DNA of 64,000 nucleotides, taken from Flectonema sp. DT1601. Its lineage: Eukaryota > Euglenozoa > Diplonemea > Diplonemida > Diplonemidae. The position numbers and the translations under genes are program-made. Below the pieces are notes generated by a model that saw nothing but the letters and a program-made list of their open reading frames with translations, was not told the DNA's origin and did no database searches. The stretch spans positions 124,001 through 188,000 of the forward strand of contig OZ025829.1 in assembly GCA_964019425.1 (NCBI GenBank), given 5' to 3'. This document shows positions 35,923-50,036 of this stretch, in pieces (positions within the stretch are counted from its first letter, which is position 1; each line of letters opens with the position of its first letter).

Positions 35923-35952
35923 CTCCGTTATCAGTCCGCGGCAAAAACACAC

Positions 35953-36132
35953 TTTTCTGACGAGGCAGGTAATGGTGAACGGACGCTTGGTGACGCCGAG
36001 TTCATCAAAGACGGGTGTAGCAGTCATAGGATCACTTTGGTCCTTGTCTCCTGAAGAGTTCACTGCTTGCTTTAGATCAAAATTCTGTGGTAAGGAAGAG
36101 GTTTCTCCATCGCCAGCACCTTTGCAGAGGTG
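35953..36132 (-). other. Possible isolated exon
   Basis: A GC-richer patch in the gene-poor region with RNY-biased codons on the minus strand. It reads GAGDGETSSLPQNFDLKQAV then SSGDKDQSDPMTATPVFDEL and GVTKRPFTITCLVRK. A T-rich acceptor (TTTTTTTCCAG) precedes it at 36133-36143, and a GT follows at 35952. No neighbouring exon or family is recognised. It may be a gene fragment. Confidence 0.35.
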
Positions 36133-36136
36133 CTGG
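36113..36136. other. Perfect 9-bp hairpin
   Basis: CCAGCACCT pairs with AGGTGCTGG around a 6-nt loop. It overlaps the acceptor side of the candidate exon. Confidence 0.5.
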
Positions 36137-36331
36137 AAAAAAATAAGTCCATGGAGACAGTAAAATAATTTTAATTTTGAAAAAACAAAAACAACGAATA
36201 ATAAAAATCCTTCCCCACACAATTCCTTTATCAAAAATGTAATTAGAATATCTGAATTCATCTGATATGAGGGGAGGACGTTCAAAAATAATTATAAGCC
36301 GAGACCCAGTCACAAGAGACTTTTATTTTCT

Positions 36332-36362
<31 letters not shown>

Positions 36363-37022
36363 TTCCTGAAAAAAACTCAATAACAAAAATGAAGCAAGAA
36401 AACTGTCGTGTGGAACTTAAATGCTCCCTCAGGTAAAAAAGAAGAGACTCGCCAGTCTTTGAACGCAGCAGGACACTAAAGTTGTATCCTTGCAGTCGCT
36501 GACTCTTTCTTACTCATAACAAGTCACATTGTTAGTATAACATAACTCATTCTCAGCGTAATTCAGAGACTTAGCTATTTCATTCTCATTTTTTATCTTG
36601 ACATTATTTTCGATTAATATTATTGTTTTTCAAGAACTTAACGAAAACATATCAAGTGAGGCAGGCACGTGTAGCAAACTTCGCCATCTGAAGTCTCAGA
36701 TGCGACTATGTTCCTATTTTTAAGAAATAAAAATATTTCCCATTTAACTTATTATTCAGATACGGTGTTAGTTATATATAAATTGGGTGTTGAGAAACGA
36801 CAGGAGAGAGAGTAAAAAAGAAAGACAAAAACTAACTAGTTGAAATGACACAAGTCACAAGGAAATGCTTATCACAACACCAGTAAACTCAAGTAGCAAT
36901 ATCATAACAATCTACTTTAAGCGTTTCCGAATCGGATCGCGTTTCTCAGAAGAAAAAAAATGAAAACCCTCATTGCTTTTTTGAAACACGGGGGAAGTCA
37001 TAAAATCACAGAAATAAACATC

Positions 37023-37045
37023 TTCGCGGGAACGCTTCCCGCGAA
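37023..37045. other. Palindrome TTCGCGGGAA
   Basis: TTCGCGGGAA, 3-nt spacer, TTCCCGCGAA: a perfect 10-bp inverted repeat. Each arm resembles an E2F-type site, but no gene is adjacent. Confidence 0.5.
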
Positions 37046-37070
37046 ATCCGTCCTTGAGTAAATCTTCTAT

Positions 37071-37175
37071 TTATTTATGCATTGAGGCCACACTCCAGAA
37101 AGCATGGGATAATTAGTATTCGGAACCACACAACCATTAGACTCTCACTGGCGACAAGAGACATAAATATTGAGC
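37071..37175 (-). mobile_element. Dispersed repeat copy C (diverged)
   Basis: A more diverged copy. The TTATTTAT end and TTCGGAACCACACAACCATT, then AGACTCTCACTGGCGACAAG, align with the middle of copy A. Confidence 0.45.
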
Positions 37176-37298
37176 CTGAAGAAATTACCACACAACGTGA
37201 GGATACCCGAATAAAAGTAACTCTCTAGTTAGCAATATAATCGGGTGAATAAAAATACAGAGAAAAAGAAAAAAACGTAAATAACTTTCTAACTAAAG

Positions 37299-37465
37299 GT
37301 TATTTATTTGTGGGAAGTCAAATCTCTAGAAGAGTTCGCGGGATACCAGTCATTCGGTACCACAACCATGAAGCAAGACGTGAATTGACACCCACCGCAT
37401 GCACGAAGCAAGCAGTGTCTGAGATGGCTGATAATGCCATATTTTTTTTCCTAAGGAGAACACGT
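37299..37465 (-). mobile_element. Dispersed repeat copy D
   Basis: About 167 bp. It shares GGGAAGTCAAATCTCTAGAA, GGATACCAGTCATTCGGTAC, ACCGCATGCACGAAGCAAGC and GGCTGATAATGCCA with copy A, with an internal gap relative to A. Confidence 0.6.
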
Positions 37466-38357
37466 CACTGGTTATATTACTGAAGCAGGAAGAATGAATG
37501 AACGAAAGGAAGCATTAACAGAAAATCAATACAGGAGCTATATCTATATATAAATTAACACATAACAAAACAACAAAACACTTGCCAGTACAAAGAAATA
37601 AATGCAACTAAGAGATTCAAAAAAAAACAGCTACGATTCTTTTTGTGTTGCAAGCAGTAAATTAGATGAAATAATTAAAGTAGTAAAGTAATTAAGAATA
37701 TGCCGGGGAAAAAGAATACAAGAAAAAAAAACGCTGACGAGAAGAATCTGAAATAAGCTACTCGTCACATTATCAAACCACAAATTATGAGAAGGCGAAA
37801 AAAATGTATAAAAAAAAACTTCCAGCAAAAAGCAGGTCTGGATAAAAGGTTCTGATATAAGGAGAACGTTGGTTGAGAAATTTTGCCTAGACTTTTGGCA
37901 GTTCGCCTTTTTTCTTTCAGCAGAAACCAAGAAAACAGGGATCATCAATAATAGTTTATGTTTGTTTACCGCTTTAAGGATAAAGCAACTACAGGCTCAA
38001 CAAACATAGTGTCGTTATTATTTATCTTTTTTTTTTTTTTTTTTTTTTGCTTGTTCGAATTAGACATCACAACACACTTAACATACAATAGAATAACAGA
38101 GAAAAGCGTCGTTTCCAAGAATATTGTGACTAGCTTATACTGGACTTGACGATGGGCAAGCAATCAAAGGGGAATCACTGAACTATAAAGCAACAAAGTC
38201 GTAAACACAAAATTGTAACAGATACGAAACTACTACTTGCAGTAACCTCATAAAAGAAAAATTAGTGCACCTGTTAGCTATCCAGCTTTTTTCCAAGAAA
38301 TCTTGTTTTATGAATTTGCAACTTAGGCAAGCTTACTACGAGTGAAAAAATGAGGTT

Positions 38358-38402
38358 GATATGGTTGTGAGTGATATGGTTGTGAGTGATACGGTTGTGG
38401 GC
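38358..38402 (+). repeat. 15-bp tandem repeat, three units
   Basis: GATATGGTTGTGAGT twice exactly, then a third diverged unit (GATACGGTTGTGGGC). Confidence 0.85.
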
Positions 38403-39041
38403 ATTCGAAGCGTGAGAAAGAAGAAAAAGAAATAAGAAGCCGCATTAAAAATGCTACTGCTGAGAGGAATAGGAGACTTGTGCTGACCTAATAAATAAAT
38501 ACAATGCAACAAGGTCAGTGCAGATATATGTTTGTATGTTTGTATGTATGTATGTTTGTGTTTTTTTTTTTTTTTTTTTTTCCAGTTGTTCAATAAATTG
38601 GAAATGCCCCGTGACCACGGTCACGCATTTCATCGATCAAAAACCACAGCAATGAAAAAGAACATAAAACACAATAAATAAATTATATAATAAGACATTG
38701 AAGGATTGACAAAAGGCGAACATAAAAACATCAACAGACAGCCCGCTTATAGGATGATAAAAGGCAAGAAACGCAATGTCAACCTTCTAACAATGGTATG
38801 TAACAACTACTGGAAATGAAAGAATGAAAAACAAACAGGAAAATCATAACTAACAAACACTAAAAGTAAGAATCATGCTCGCAGTTCATCCGCAAGTGCT
38901 CTTATTCAATATTGTTTCCCCTTATTTGAATAGTAAAGATAAAAAGCTTTAATAAGCGCTAATCAGGGAACAAAAAGAACTAAAAAAAAATCAACATCTC
39001 AAAATCGGCCTCATCCGAAGGCCCATAACAAGGTCAAATAG

Positions 39042-39074
<33 letters not shown>

Positions 39075-41215
39075 AATCTACGTTCAAAAAGGAAAGAAGG
39101 TCAATATGTTTTTGCAACGGGTGGGATATTCTATCATTAGATACCCCACCAAATGTGAGACTAAGGACGTCACAGTAGATATTTAACAACTTACTAATTA
39201 AAAAAGAAAACAAAAGAAAACCGTCGATAAAAAGGGAACTGTTCCCTCTGCCATATCACTATGTCAAATTGACGAGATTATTTCTGTCTTAAGAAGTACC
39301 ACAGAAAATTAAAACAACCCTGAGAGTAATACCAATGTATGGTATTTGCGTTTCCGGGTGAAAAGGAAAGTTACGGGAAAGAAAAAAAAAAAGGGAAATT
39401 ACAAACAAATACAGCACCACTCAAATAAGAAGTGGAACCTATTTGTTGTGTCTATATTGACAAAATCTCACAACATAATTTTTTTTTTTTTTTTTTTGCA
39501 GGGAAAAAAAGTATTATACACTTTTATTAAATCCTATGCTAACTGTTAAGGTAGGGGCGTCTCCATCTGTGGTTGCCTTCATCCAACAGATTGCAATAGG
39601 GCAGAACCTATAAAAGTATTACTAACACTTCATTGACAGAAGTTTTTGATTCTTGTTAGAGTAGAGACGGGAAGAAAGTGTCAACCGTCACATTTAGAAA
39701 GAAATAGTTATTCAGAAGTATAAGTCAAGATTACTGTAAGGCGTGTTACCAGTAGTACTCTTTTTTAAATACGATGCCTACCAAGTATAGTTGCATATCC
39801 CCAAATGAATGGGGATAGCCCATTTTGGCAGCTTCCGACAAAAAAAAAAAAAAAAAACTTTCATTCTTTCCTTCGCATAAAAACTTTTTTTGAAGTACAA
39901 AGTTTCTCAATATTTACTCCTATGTAATTAATTGTATGATGTGCAGATTTTTTTTTTTTTTTTTTTTTTTGATCATCTTTCTTATTTATAGTGTAAAGAG
40001 AATAACAACTCAATTACAGTGTCAACACTTTGTTTGTGTACAAACCGGCAACTGTACAAAATCCTGATAAGAATAGGTTAGTTACGCTGCCACAATTCTC
40101 TTTCTACCGAACAATGGGTTTGCAGGTATCAAAAAAAAAAATAAAAAAACAATGAAACAATAGGAGGGAAAGATGAATTCTTTTTTTTCTTTTTTTTAGA
40201 TATCTACAATAAAACTTCAAACAGGAACCCTCTCCGAAAAAAAAAGACAAAAGATTATTCACTTAAAAGTGATTCGGGACAGCAACCATTTTTTTTTTTT
40301 TTTTTTGTTATTTAATTTAGCAACAACTACAAATGATAATTGAAAAAACAGGAAAACAAACAAAACACACTGGTTGGACAAAGTGAAACCCTTATAGAAG
40401 GTAAACACAACGATTACTAAGCTGCTGTAAATGTTGTAATTTAATCAAAATAAATAGCAGGGAAAACAGATAGGTTCCCCGACGTAAGTAAAAACACTAA
40501 ATAACAACCACTTTTTTTTAATACAACAGCTTCCTTGTCTAGTATTTCAGAAGAGTAAATCGTCTTTGTATTTTCTCTATTTTAGGTATAGTCACAGAAA
40601 CAATAGTTTGAAAGAAATGGGGTTAGACAAAGTCATCAAAAAAGAGGGTTTACAGCCGAAGCTGTGATAAGACGACACGTCCCCAATAGTTTGGCTAGCA
40701 ACAGCGCAAACTTGAAAAATGGGATTGTCGGAAACAAGTTTTCTTATAGTTTGACGCTATGCAACAGGCCAAGGAGCACTTTAAAAAAGTACTTTTACTT
40801 GCAAATTCGCAATAGCAGACTTCTTAACCTTCTGAAAATAAAGAACTGCTCAAGCATCAATCCTAAAGTGGTAACTAAGTAAATCTAATGTTGGTTAAAG
40901 AACATCATTGACACCAACAAAAGACCCAATCGGTACCGCTTGCTGTGAAGCAACGGCTTTGATTGTTGAATTAGCTTCTACTGAGTGTAACGCACAGTTT
41001 CAACAAGAGACTACAAAACAGTACAAAGACTCAGTATTCCACTCTGCTTAATTAAGGTACAGAATGTACCTTTAGCACGACGTGTAGAAGCTGCAACAGC
41101 TTAAGACTCCCTACCGCCGTTAACAGGTAGCACACAAGCTATACGTATAAGGCAAGGTGGCTACCTTATGGTATAAGAGGTTATAAACTAAAACATTTTT
41201 GCGTAATGCCTCGAA

Positions 41216-41292
41216 TTATTTTATTTATTTATCAAAAAGTCAGGGAAGCCAAAACCCCTGGAGAAGCTCACGGGGTACCATCAGCAGTAGTG
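41216..41292 (-). mobile_element. Dispersed repeat copy E
   Basis: About 77 bp. It shares TTATTTATTTATCAAAAAGT, CAGGGAAG, CTGGAGAAGCTCACGG and GGTACCA. Same orientation, strongly 5' truncated. Confidence 0.6.
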
Positions 41293-43228
41293 ATAACTTT
41301 TTTGCAAGCATTCCTTTTTTTTTTTTTTTTTTTTTTGGGAGGTTACAGACAAAACACGTCACGATGGAGTAATTAACAAAAGATGACAAACTGAATTCAT
41401 TCATTTAATGAGATTCACGCGATACTAATCACCGCGACACTCTCCCTGACGTAAACAAACTTGAAGTGAGTTAGTACCATTCCAATCTAGTAATCAAACA
41501 GAAATCACCGCTAATTCAGTAACGTCTGAATAGTACAGAAACCGAGATCTTCAAGACAGATGTTTTTATGATCAAAAAAAAAATAAATAAATAAATAAAA
41601 TAACAGATCATTGATACCTGAGTAGGCAAAAATCAACCATCCAGGAATAATAAAAAAAAACAATATCGAACGGACAGCGGCCCTTTAAAATATGCGTAAA
41701 CTATACTATCCTGCTGTACAAGAGATCATTTCTTTTTTCAACAGGATTTATCAGCGATGCAGTAACTAATTGGGTAAATCGGTGTGAAGGGGGGTAAAAT
41801 TAAATGTTGCAAGAAACCCACATCCCCAGCATGCTATGCCGGAGTTGGTTTGTTAGTTAATTTGTAGGAGTCCTGCGATCAAGTAAGTTTCAATATAAAA
41901 AAAAAAAAATTAAAAAAATTATGTTCTCGATGCGAGTACAAAAACTGTACCAAAACTCTCTAGTTTGAAGGATCAAGAACAAAAAACCCAAAACAAAAAA
42001 GACAGAAAAGATTATAAGAAAATAACACCACACCCTATTCTACCTGTTTTCGAGTAGGAAGAAACCACGTTACGTTTGTGTAAGAACATGCTAACCAACA
42101 AACTCAGCACATATCAGTAAGCAATACAATATTTATATATTTCATTTTTACGAAGAAAAAAAAAGAAAATAAAAAAACACTTAAATAAAATCGAATAAAA
42201 ACCTTTGCATACTCAGACTTGATTACTTCAAAAACTTTGCATAAAAAATTTTTTTTTTTACTTTTTAATTTTTTTTTTTTTTTTTTTGGGAGGAAATTAA
42301 TTGGAAGGGAAAGGAAATTTTGCTTTGCACTGCAAAAAAAAAAGAAAAAAAAATCAACAGGTAACTTAATACTGGCTAAAACAGGGTTCGGTCTGGTTGC
42401 CATATAAAAAGACCAACAGTTGGTATCGATGAAAATCCCATACATGCTGTTGAATATGGGGATTCTGGGATCACGTGGAATGTGAACTGAAAAAAATATA
42501 TTGATAAGTGTTGCTTTTCAATAATGCAAGATAAGCAAAGTTCTCGATACGTGTATTGAGAACTTGGGTGAAAAACATCATACGATGATAAATGAACCAT
42601 GCAATGAACAATACCGGACGTTTAAAACAAAAAAGATGGTGGAAGAAAAAAAAAAACAGGCATCATGCTGCATCTCAAATGTCCGTTTGTCTACTGTCAG
42701 CTATCTACTGTATGACTTTTATGAATGTAAGTTTTTTTTTTTATTTTATTTTCAACAATAGGAATACATGTCGGACATCAAGCGAATACTCGCTAGATAT
42801 CAATCTCTACTTCGAGAACAAGATAAGGTTTCTATCAGTACACTTTATTTTAAGGTGTACCATAAGATCCACAATAAGGTAGACAAGATAAACGATTTCA
42901 GACAGAAAGTCATCAAACGTTGTTAGAAGATGTGGAAGGGGGAAGAGATGAATATTAATAAAAAAAGATGGCGAAGTTGCCTAGCTATTCTAATAATAAA
43001 CAAACGAAAGTGTGCATATCTGGAGAACAAAAAAAAAAAAAAAAAAAAAAAAAAATTCTGCAGTTCATAAATATATTTTTTAAAAATGAAATATTCCTCA
43101 AACTTTTTTCAAGGGAAGACACCACTACCGAAATTCTTTTTTCGATTTTTCATCACAACGAAAAACAGACGGTCTGGAAAAAGAAAAAAAAAAGTGTGAA
43201 TTTTATTTTTACTATTGATTGACAAGAA

Positions 43229-43259
<31 letters not shown>

Positions 43260-44203
43260 CAATGTGGGAATTTTTTGCTCATACAAGAAAGGCTATTTTA
43301 CGTTGAATTGCTATTCTTTACACGTGTTGCAACAACATATTTTCTGTCCGAGGAAAGACGACAGTACTAAAAAAAAAATGTAAGTAAATTGTAAGTAGTT
43401 TTGATGTTTAATTGATGGAAAAGCCTTTCCTATTTTTTTTTGATTGATGTAAAGAAATTATACTCCAGAAAAAAAAAAAAAAATCTCGGCGAGAGATCGT
43501 CACCTGCCTAGAAGAGACGTGACAATTTAATAATTCTTTACAAAAACAACGAAAGAAATACCAGATTTGAAAAAAAAAACCAATATGACATCACCAGCAG
43601 GTGGTATTTTGAGGCGAATTAAATAGTAACTAACTATCAAAAAAATGACTGTTGCAGGCTGTTCTACATAATTCATGTCAGCTCGATGTATCTGACACTA
43701 TCTAGTATTGTAAAGCAAGGGACGAAGTGTGCGTCGCTTATCATGAAATAAAAGAACAAAAAAAAAAAAAAAAAAAAAAAACACTAATAATACATGCACG
43801 GAAGCAAAGGGTGCAACAGCAATCAACCTGCAACTATCACGATGCAGAAAAAAAAAAAAAAGAACGATTCTTATGATAAAAATAGAGGAAAAGCCATGGA
43901 GAAGGTTATTCTGCCCCACTCTTTCGAAAAAAGTTAATAATAGCTACGCCCGCAGAAACGATGAATTTCGCCTGTAAGGAGCCCTACAAAAAGTGATAAT
44001 ATTTTTTTATTTTACTTTTTTTTTTTTGATTGAAGAATTGATTTAAGAAACGCATATGTGTTAATTATCTATTTGTTCAAAGAGATAAGAACAAGTTTGA
44101 TTTTTTTTTTTTTTAAATTTTTTTTTTCTTGAAAAATAGGTCCGTAACTAACGTTAACCACTTTTTCCTTTCGTAAATAATATTTTATACTCGCACTTCA
44201 ACG

Positions 44204-44237
<34 letters not shown>

Positions 44238-44794
44238 ACGCACACTTTTATATTTGTATTGAGAAGTGTTTTCCGTGTGAAATTCAGCTGCGGAAAAGTT
44301 TTTTTTTGTTTTTTTTTCTTAAACCGTCTTGAAGGGGCTGCAAAATTGATAAATAATTCGCGTTAACCAACAACAGACGTATTTCTCATAATTGATACTA
44401 AAAAAAGGGAACTAAAACCTACCTCTTGAAACAACACAGTGACGCCTTGCTATAAGGGATGCAAAAATACTATTTTTTTCTACTACAGAGGTGAAAAAAG
44501 ATTCAACTCATCAGTTAGCTCAACAGCGAGCTTACCGACAGTAAATAAAATAGTCAAAGCACTTAACCTTTGTTATAGGCGGTCAGTAGCATTTCGCTAA
44601 CTGAAAAAAATCGACAAGAGAGAGGGTATTTTTAAAAAAAATGTTAGACAAATATGTACCGATTTTTCTTTTTTTTTTTAAAAAAAGAGGGAAAAAACGG
44701 AAAACAGGAGTTTTAATTATAAAGTCACTCCACAAGAGAAGTATTGCCAATCGGGATTCCGACAAGTCGACAACAACCAGTTAACGACATGAGA

Positions 44795-44825
<31 letters not shown>

Positions 44826-47800
44826 CATAAATAACATGGCTCCGCAGTACAGGAACTGCTCTCCGCGCCATTACCGAACTATGATTTAATCTGATGGATG
44901 GATTCCATTCTATTAATTATAATATTATTGCTCATTATTATTTTTTTTCTTCTTTTGTAAGAATTAATAAGTACAAAAAAAACAAACAAACAAAAAATGA
45001 AAATACCCAAGGGAAAATTTTGCCTGCAGAGACGAAGCTACACATGTAAGAAACAGAGTCATCCTAACCTTTCGTAGTGACGAATATTCACTACAGATGA
45101 GTTTCTCGTATTCCTAATGCGAGTAAGAAAAGCTTACCTCACTGCAACACATATTTCTGTGGCCCCCCCGAGACGCGAAAAATGACTTAATTCTTCAAAT
45201 CCAAAAGAAAGAGAAGAGCAGGGAATCAAAACAATACCCAAAAGTACACCGATAAAAAATAACAATATTTTGAGACTAAAGAGTGAATAATCTTTATTGA
45301 ATATAAACCAAATAGAAAGCAACTATTCACTAATCTTCCGGTTCGTATCGTGTCGCAAGAGACGGGTGATATACCGAAGGACAGTACAAAAAACCTCTAC
45401 ATGCCATGCTTAAAACTACTCAATAAGAAAAGAATAGAAGAAAGAAAAAAAAAATATGCAACAACCAAAAAGAATATTATAAATTAGAAATTCCTAAAGT
45501 ACAATCATAGTCTTCAGAGTTGCTGCTACGGCTCCGCCGACGTAATTGACCTGAAACGGGTAAACACCCGCCTTCATGTGACAACACACGATAAAAATTA
45601 AATCTTGTAAAAAAACAGGGAAAAAGGGAAAACTTTGGAGAACGGGGACTTGGATAACGGGGGGGAATTTTTTAATTAAAATAAACGAAAGTAAATACCA
45701 GAGAAACAAAAAAAGAGCAGTGCAAAGCAAAATTTCTATTTATTTTTTTATTTTATTTTTTTTTTTCTTCGTTTTCGTTTTTTTTTTTAATGATGCAAAG
45801 TGATAAAAATTCAGTGAAGATCATGTTTATTTATTGTACAGCCTAACCGTGCCGAGTTCTCTCCGAAGCAAGTCACACATCAACTCACGGAAAAAAAGAA
45901 AAAAAAAAGATAACAAAAACACTCACCACTACAGCTTAACATCGTTTATACGGGAACCAGAATCTGTACTTCAATCAAAGCTCGCTTTTTAAATGCTTAA
46001 AAAGAATGTGTCCTTGACTATCAAACAGTTTCTCTATTTCCGATTTATGATGAGCGATCTTTCAAAAACAGAATAGAACATCACCGTAGCATACAAGCAG
46101 CTGACACCAAAGCCGCATGGTGGCAGGAAAACAGACAGCTATGAGGAGGGTTTTATAAACCTTTTTTTTAAGGAGAGACAAAAAAGAAAACTGAGTAAAT
46201 CTGTTAAACAAGGATAAGTGGAAAGACTCAAAACAACAGAAAGGAGTGTCAACAAATAGAAAAACAAATTTGAGAGAGTTTTAAAAACGAATGGAAACCA
46301 TAAAAATAATCAGAGGAGGGACCTAAAGCCAACATGAAAAAAAATAACAAAAAAAAATATAATATCAACAAAAAAATGGATAAAAAAAAAAGGGAAATGG
46401 AAAAACAACAACAGCTTAAAGCAAGCAGAATACCATCGATTTGCTTTCTAGCTTCTTTAAACACGATTCTTTTAATTACCTGCTTGTGTACGGAGTGATT
46501 AAGCAAATTGAATTTACCAACGCTTCTTATCAATTATTGTCTACCAGAAAAAACAAATCCAATTAAATAGGATGCATGTTTTCAAATAAAGAAACCCAAT
46601 GGATATCTTCTCCGTATTACTTTTACTGGATAGGTGCTTTTTGACTAAAATCATTTTTTTTTTTTTTTTAAAAAAAAAATTGATTCCGATTCCACATTTT
46701 GTGGTTCACAACCGTGGAGACACGACATCCTATCCTTCTGTAGACAGAAGAAAACAATAAATATCTTAAGAAAAAACTCCAGTATCTTTTCTTGAGTGCT
46801 TTAATTAATAGTTTTTGGGGTCTGCACATTGAGTTGCAATAGGTTCGTTGCATTTGCATACATTCAAACGTTAAAGTTCAAAACATCCAAACTCGAAGCA
46901 AAACAACCCTTTTGAACCCCGCGAAAAAAAAATGCGAAACAGGCAAGACGACTCTTACTAAAAGTAACAGCAAAAAAAAAAACAAAAAAAATAAAGTCAA
47001 AATAAGAAAAGTAATTGCTAAAGCGGTTATAAAAGAAAAAACAGCTTATGTTTCGAGCTGCTGTAAGCGAAATACCAAAAAGTAAACCATCGGATAAAAC
47101 ACACGCCTGTTTTAATGATTTGTGAAGCAAGCTGTGCACTCTCACGTTGTATTCTGTTAGCATCAATAAATGATTCTGTTACAGTAGGTGTGTCCTTTCA
47201 ACCTTAGCTTTTTCCGCCACCGTATGCCTTCGAAGGCCGAGGAGAGATAGCGACGGAATTAATAAATGCTTAAGCTCAATTGAAGTAAGTGGAGGGGGTG
47301 GGGAGGGGGATGAAAAAAAGAAAACGTTAGCAAGGAAATAATAACATTAAAAACTCTTTCCTAAGAATATATAATGCAATGTTGATTTGGACAACGTGTC
47401 ATAAAACGGTCGGCTAAAGTAAGTAAGGCAGGGGAGTTGAAAAAAATTAACAAAATGAAAAATTGACCTTAGATTAAGCTGTCATCATAATTACTTTAAC
47501 ATAACTTAAACATCTCAAAAACTGAAACTACTAAGTGAAGAGATGGATTGCATATATAGAATCCAATATCTCACTTTTTTTTTTTTTTTTTTTTTCTTCG
47601 TAAAACTACCAACACCATAATGATACTAATTTACACAAACAACAACTAACTAATAAGGGAAACACGTAACCATATATTTCTGTACGACTAAGCATGGGTA
47701 CTACGAACGCACACTATGATTACCCTTCTTAAGCAAGTTAGATACTACAAGTCAGTTTTTTCGTTTTGTAAATATTAAAACAAAAACAAAAGGGAATAAA

Positions 47801-48738
47801 CAGACACTCAGGGATGAATGTCGATAAAAAATAAAAACAAAAAAAATCGAGATAGGAGGTAGTGGAAGTGAAAGGAACGTATGCTTCCTATAAAAATAAG
47901 GAAAAAAAAGAGGGTTTCTTTGTTTTATTTATTTATTTATTTTTTTTTTTGTTCTTCTCTTTTTTTTCGTTATTTCATTCTAAGTGACCAGCAAAAATTT
48001 AATTTTTTTTTTTTTTTTTTTTTTTTCTAATTCTTATTTTTTCTTTCGTTCTTTAATTTTATTTTTTCTTATTTTTTCCTGTTATTAAGGTGGATACCCT
48101 TAGACAACTATAAATCGGGAGTAGGCACACTCCCAATAACAACAACAAACCATTTTCATTTCAGTTATTCTTTCTGATCGGATATGACATCCTTGCCTAA
48201 GCTCAAATGGAAGACTCCTTTCTTTCGTTTTGACCGCGGGCTACAGTCCAAAATTATGACCAGCCCCAAGAACTGAATTCTTTCTTTTTTTTTTTTTGGT
48301 TAGAGCACTTTCGGCTCCTGTTTTGGGGTAATATGGACAAGAAAAACAAAACAGAAAAAATGAGTAGAAACTCGCTCGACGATTAGCTTCTTAGGTTCGA
48401 AACAAATGATATCGATCCTTAGAAATAAAGATAAACCGACGCCGTGTTTCTTGACAAAAAATATAAAAGAAAGGATTATTATTATTATTATTATTATTTT
48501 TTTTTTTTTTTTCCCTCCAAGACATCAAATGGAAGAAAAAAAAAAGAAAAAAAAACAGTAATTTCTTACAAAATGGGATCACGTAAACACATACGCCGCC
48601 AGCACTTAAAACAAAAAGAAAAAAGAAAAAAGAAAAGAAATCAAGTGCGAGCTCTGCGAACACCATCTTATATGTCAACAAAAAAAAAAAAAACGCGAAA
48701 CTATATATGGTTTCCAACGATCAACAAATTAAAAGATA

Positions 48739-48770
<32 letters not shown>

Positions 48771-49029
48771 CAGCCGTACGCTTCACGATGTAATAGATAC
48801 CAAACTAGCGAAGCTTTTCTTAAACAACTGCACCATTTCCAACCCAATGAAAGATTTTGCTGCTTCGCTTGTTGATATGAGTACTTCATCAACGTTATTA
48901 AGTAAATTTTTTTTTTTTTTTTTTTGACGAGTCACGAAAAAAAAAAAAAGAAACAAAAAAAAGAAAATGCTGCTTAGGTAGATTTTTTATTATTTTTTTT
49001 TTGGGAGAGAAAGTCCCCAAGCAAACAGG

Positions 49030-49060
<31 letters not shown>

Positions 49061-50036
49061 AATCGGATAATATGAAGACCTTTTTTTTACCTAATAAAAA
49101 AAAATAAATAAGTAAGGGGAAGAGAGAGTAGTCACAAAATGCTTATCAATAAAACTTTCAAAAAAAAAAAAAATGATAGAAAGTTTGCGACAGCAAGCAA
49201 AAGACGTATCCCAAGCCATGGGAAGTCAGTAATATAAGAGTGATGCAGGATTTCGCATTAGTAGTAGTAATTGATTTGGTTGAGCACAGTCGATAAGAAC
49301 TGCTCATTTTGTTATTTATAGATATATAACATCATAACATGTTCACAACAAAAAAAAAAATTGAAAAAAACAAAAAATCTTTTTTCTTTTTTTTCCTTTT
49401 TTTTTTTTTTTTTGATGTCAGGAAAAACACTGTTCACACACGTTCTTACTTTTTTCTCCCCCCTTTTTTGTGTTTTTTTTTTTAGTAGGAAAAAGAAAAA
49501 AGTCAGAGCATGCAGAACAGGCGACAACAAATATAATCAGTGAACATGAACTCTGCATTTTCTGTATAATAATTAATGCGGAATGAACTTTCACAGGAAC
49601 AACAAGCAGCAAATAGAGGCTCCCAAAATGGTGAGATGCATACCATCAGAGAAGTAGCTATTTCAACTTGTGAACATGTTGAGCTCCTGTCCTTTTTTTT
49701 TTTTTTTTTTTCCCCTCACCAACTGTGGCTACCACCAAATAAATGAAACCACAGAAGAGAAAAGAAATAAACTAAATAAATGACGAGTTCTTTTTTTTCT
49801 AGACCACGGTTACAAAAAACAGGAATATTTTTTTAAAAAAAATAAATAAATAATTTTCCATCTTTTTTTTTTTTTTTTTTTTTTTTTTTCCGCAGAACCA
49901 GAGAATCAAATCAAGTCATTCACAATTGAAAAGTGTATTTTGGTTTTGAATCCGCAAATGGATTCGCAAGCGTAAGTTATTTGTTTTTTTTTTTTCCTTC
50001 TTTTTTTTTTTTTTTTTACACATCTCAAATGTCTGA

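Larger units (their letters stand above)
21209..50036. other. About 29 kb gene-poor, homopolymer-rich region
   Basis: No frame here has recognisable protein content. Most open frames are translated A or T runs (Lys or Phe tracts). It holds frequent A/T homopolymers of 15-32 nt, several microsatellites, and the dispersed repeat listed separately. Genes on both sides are on the minus strand. It could be spacer, heterochromatin, ncRNA territory or long introns of something undetected. Confidence 0.7.
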
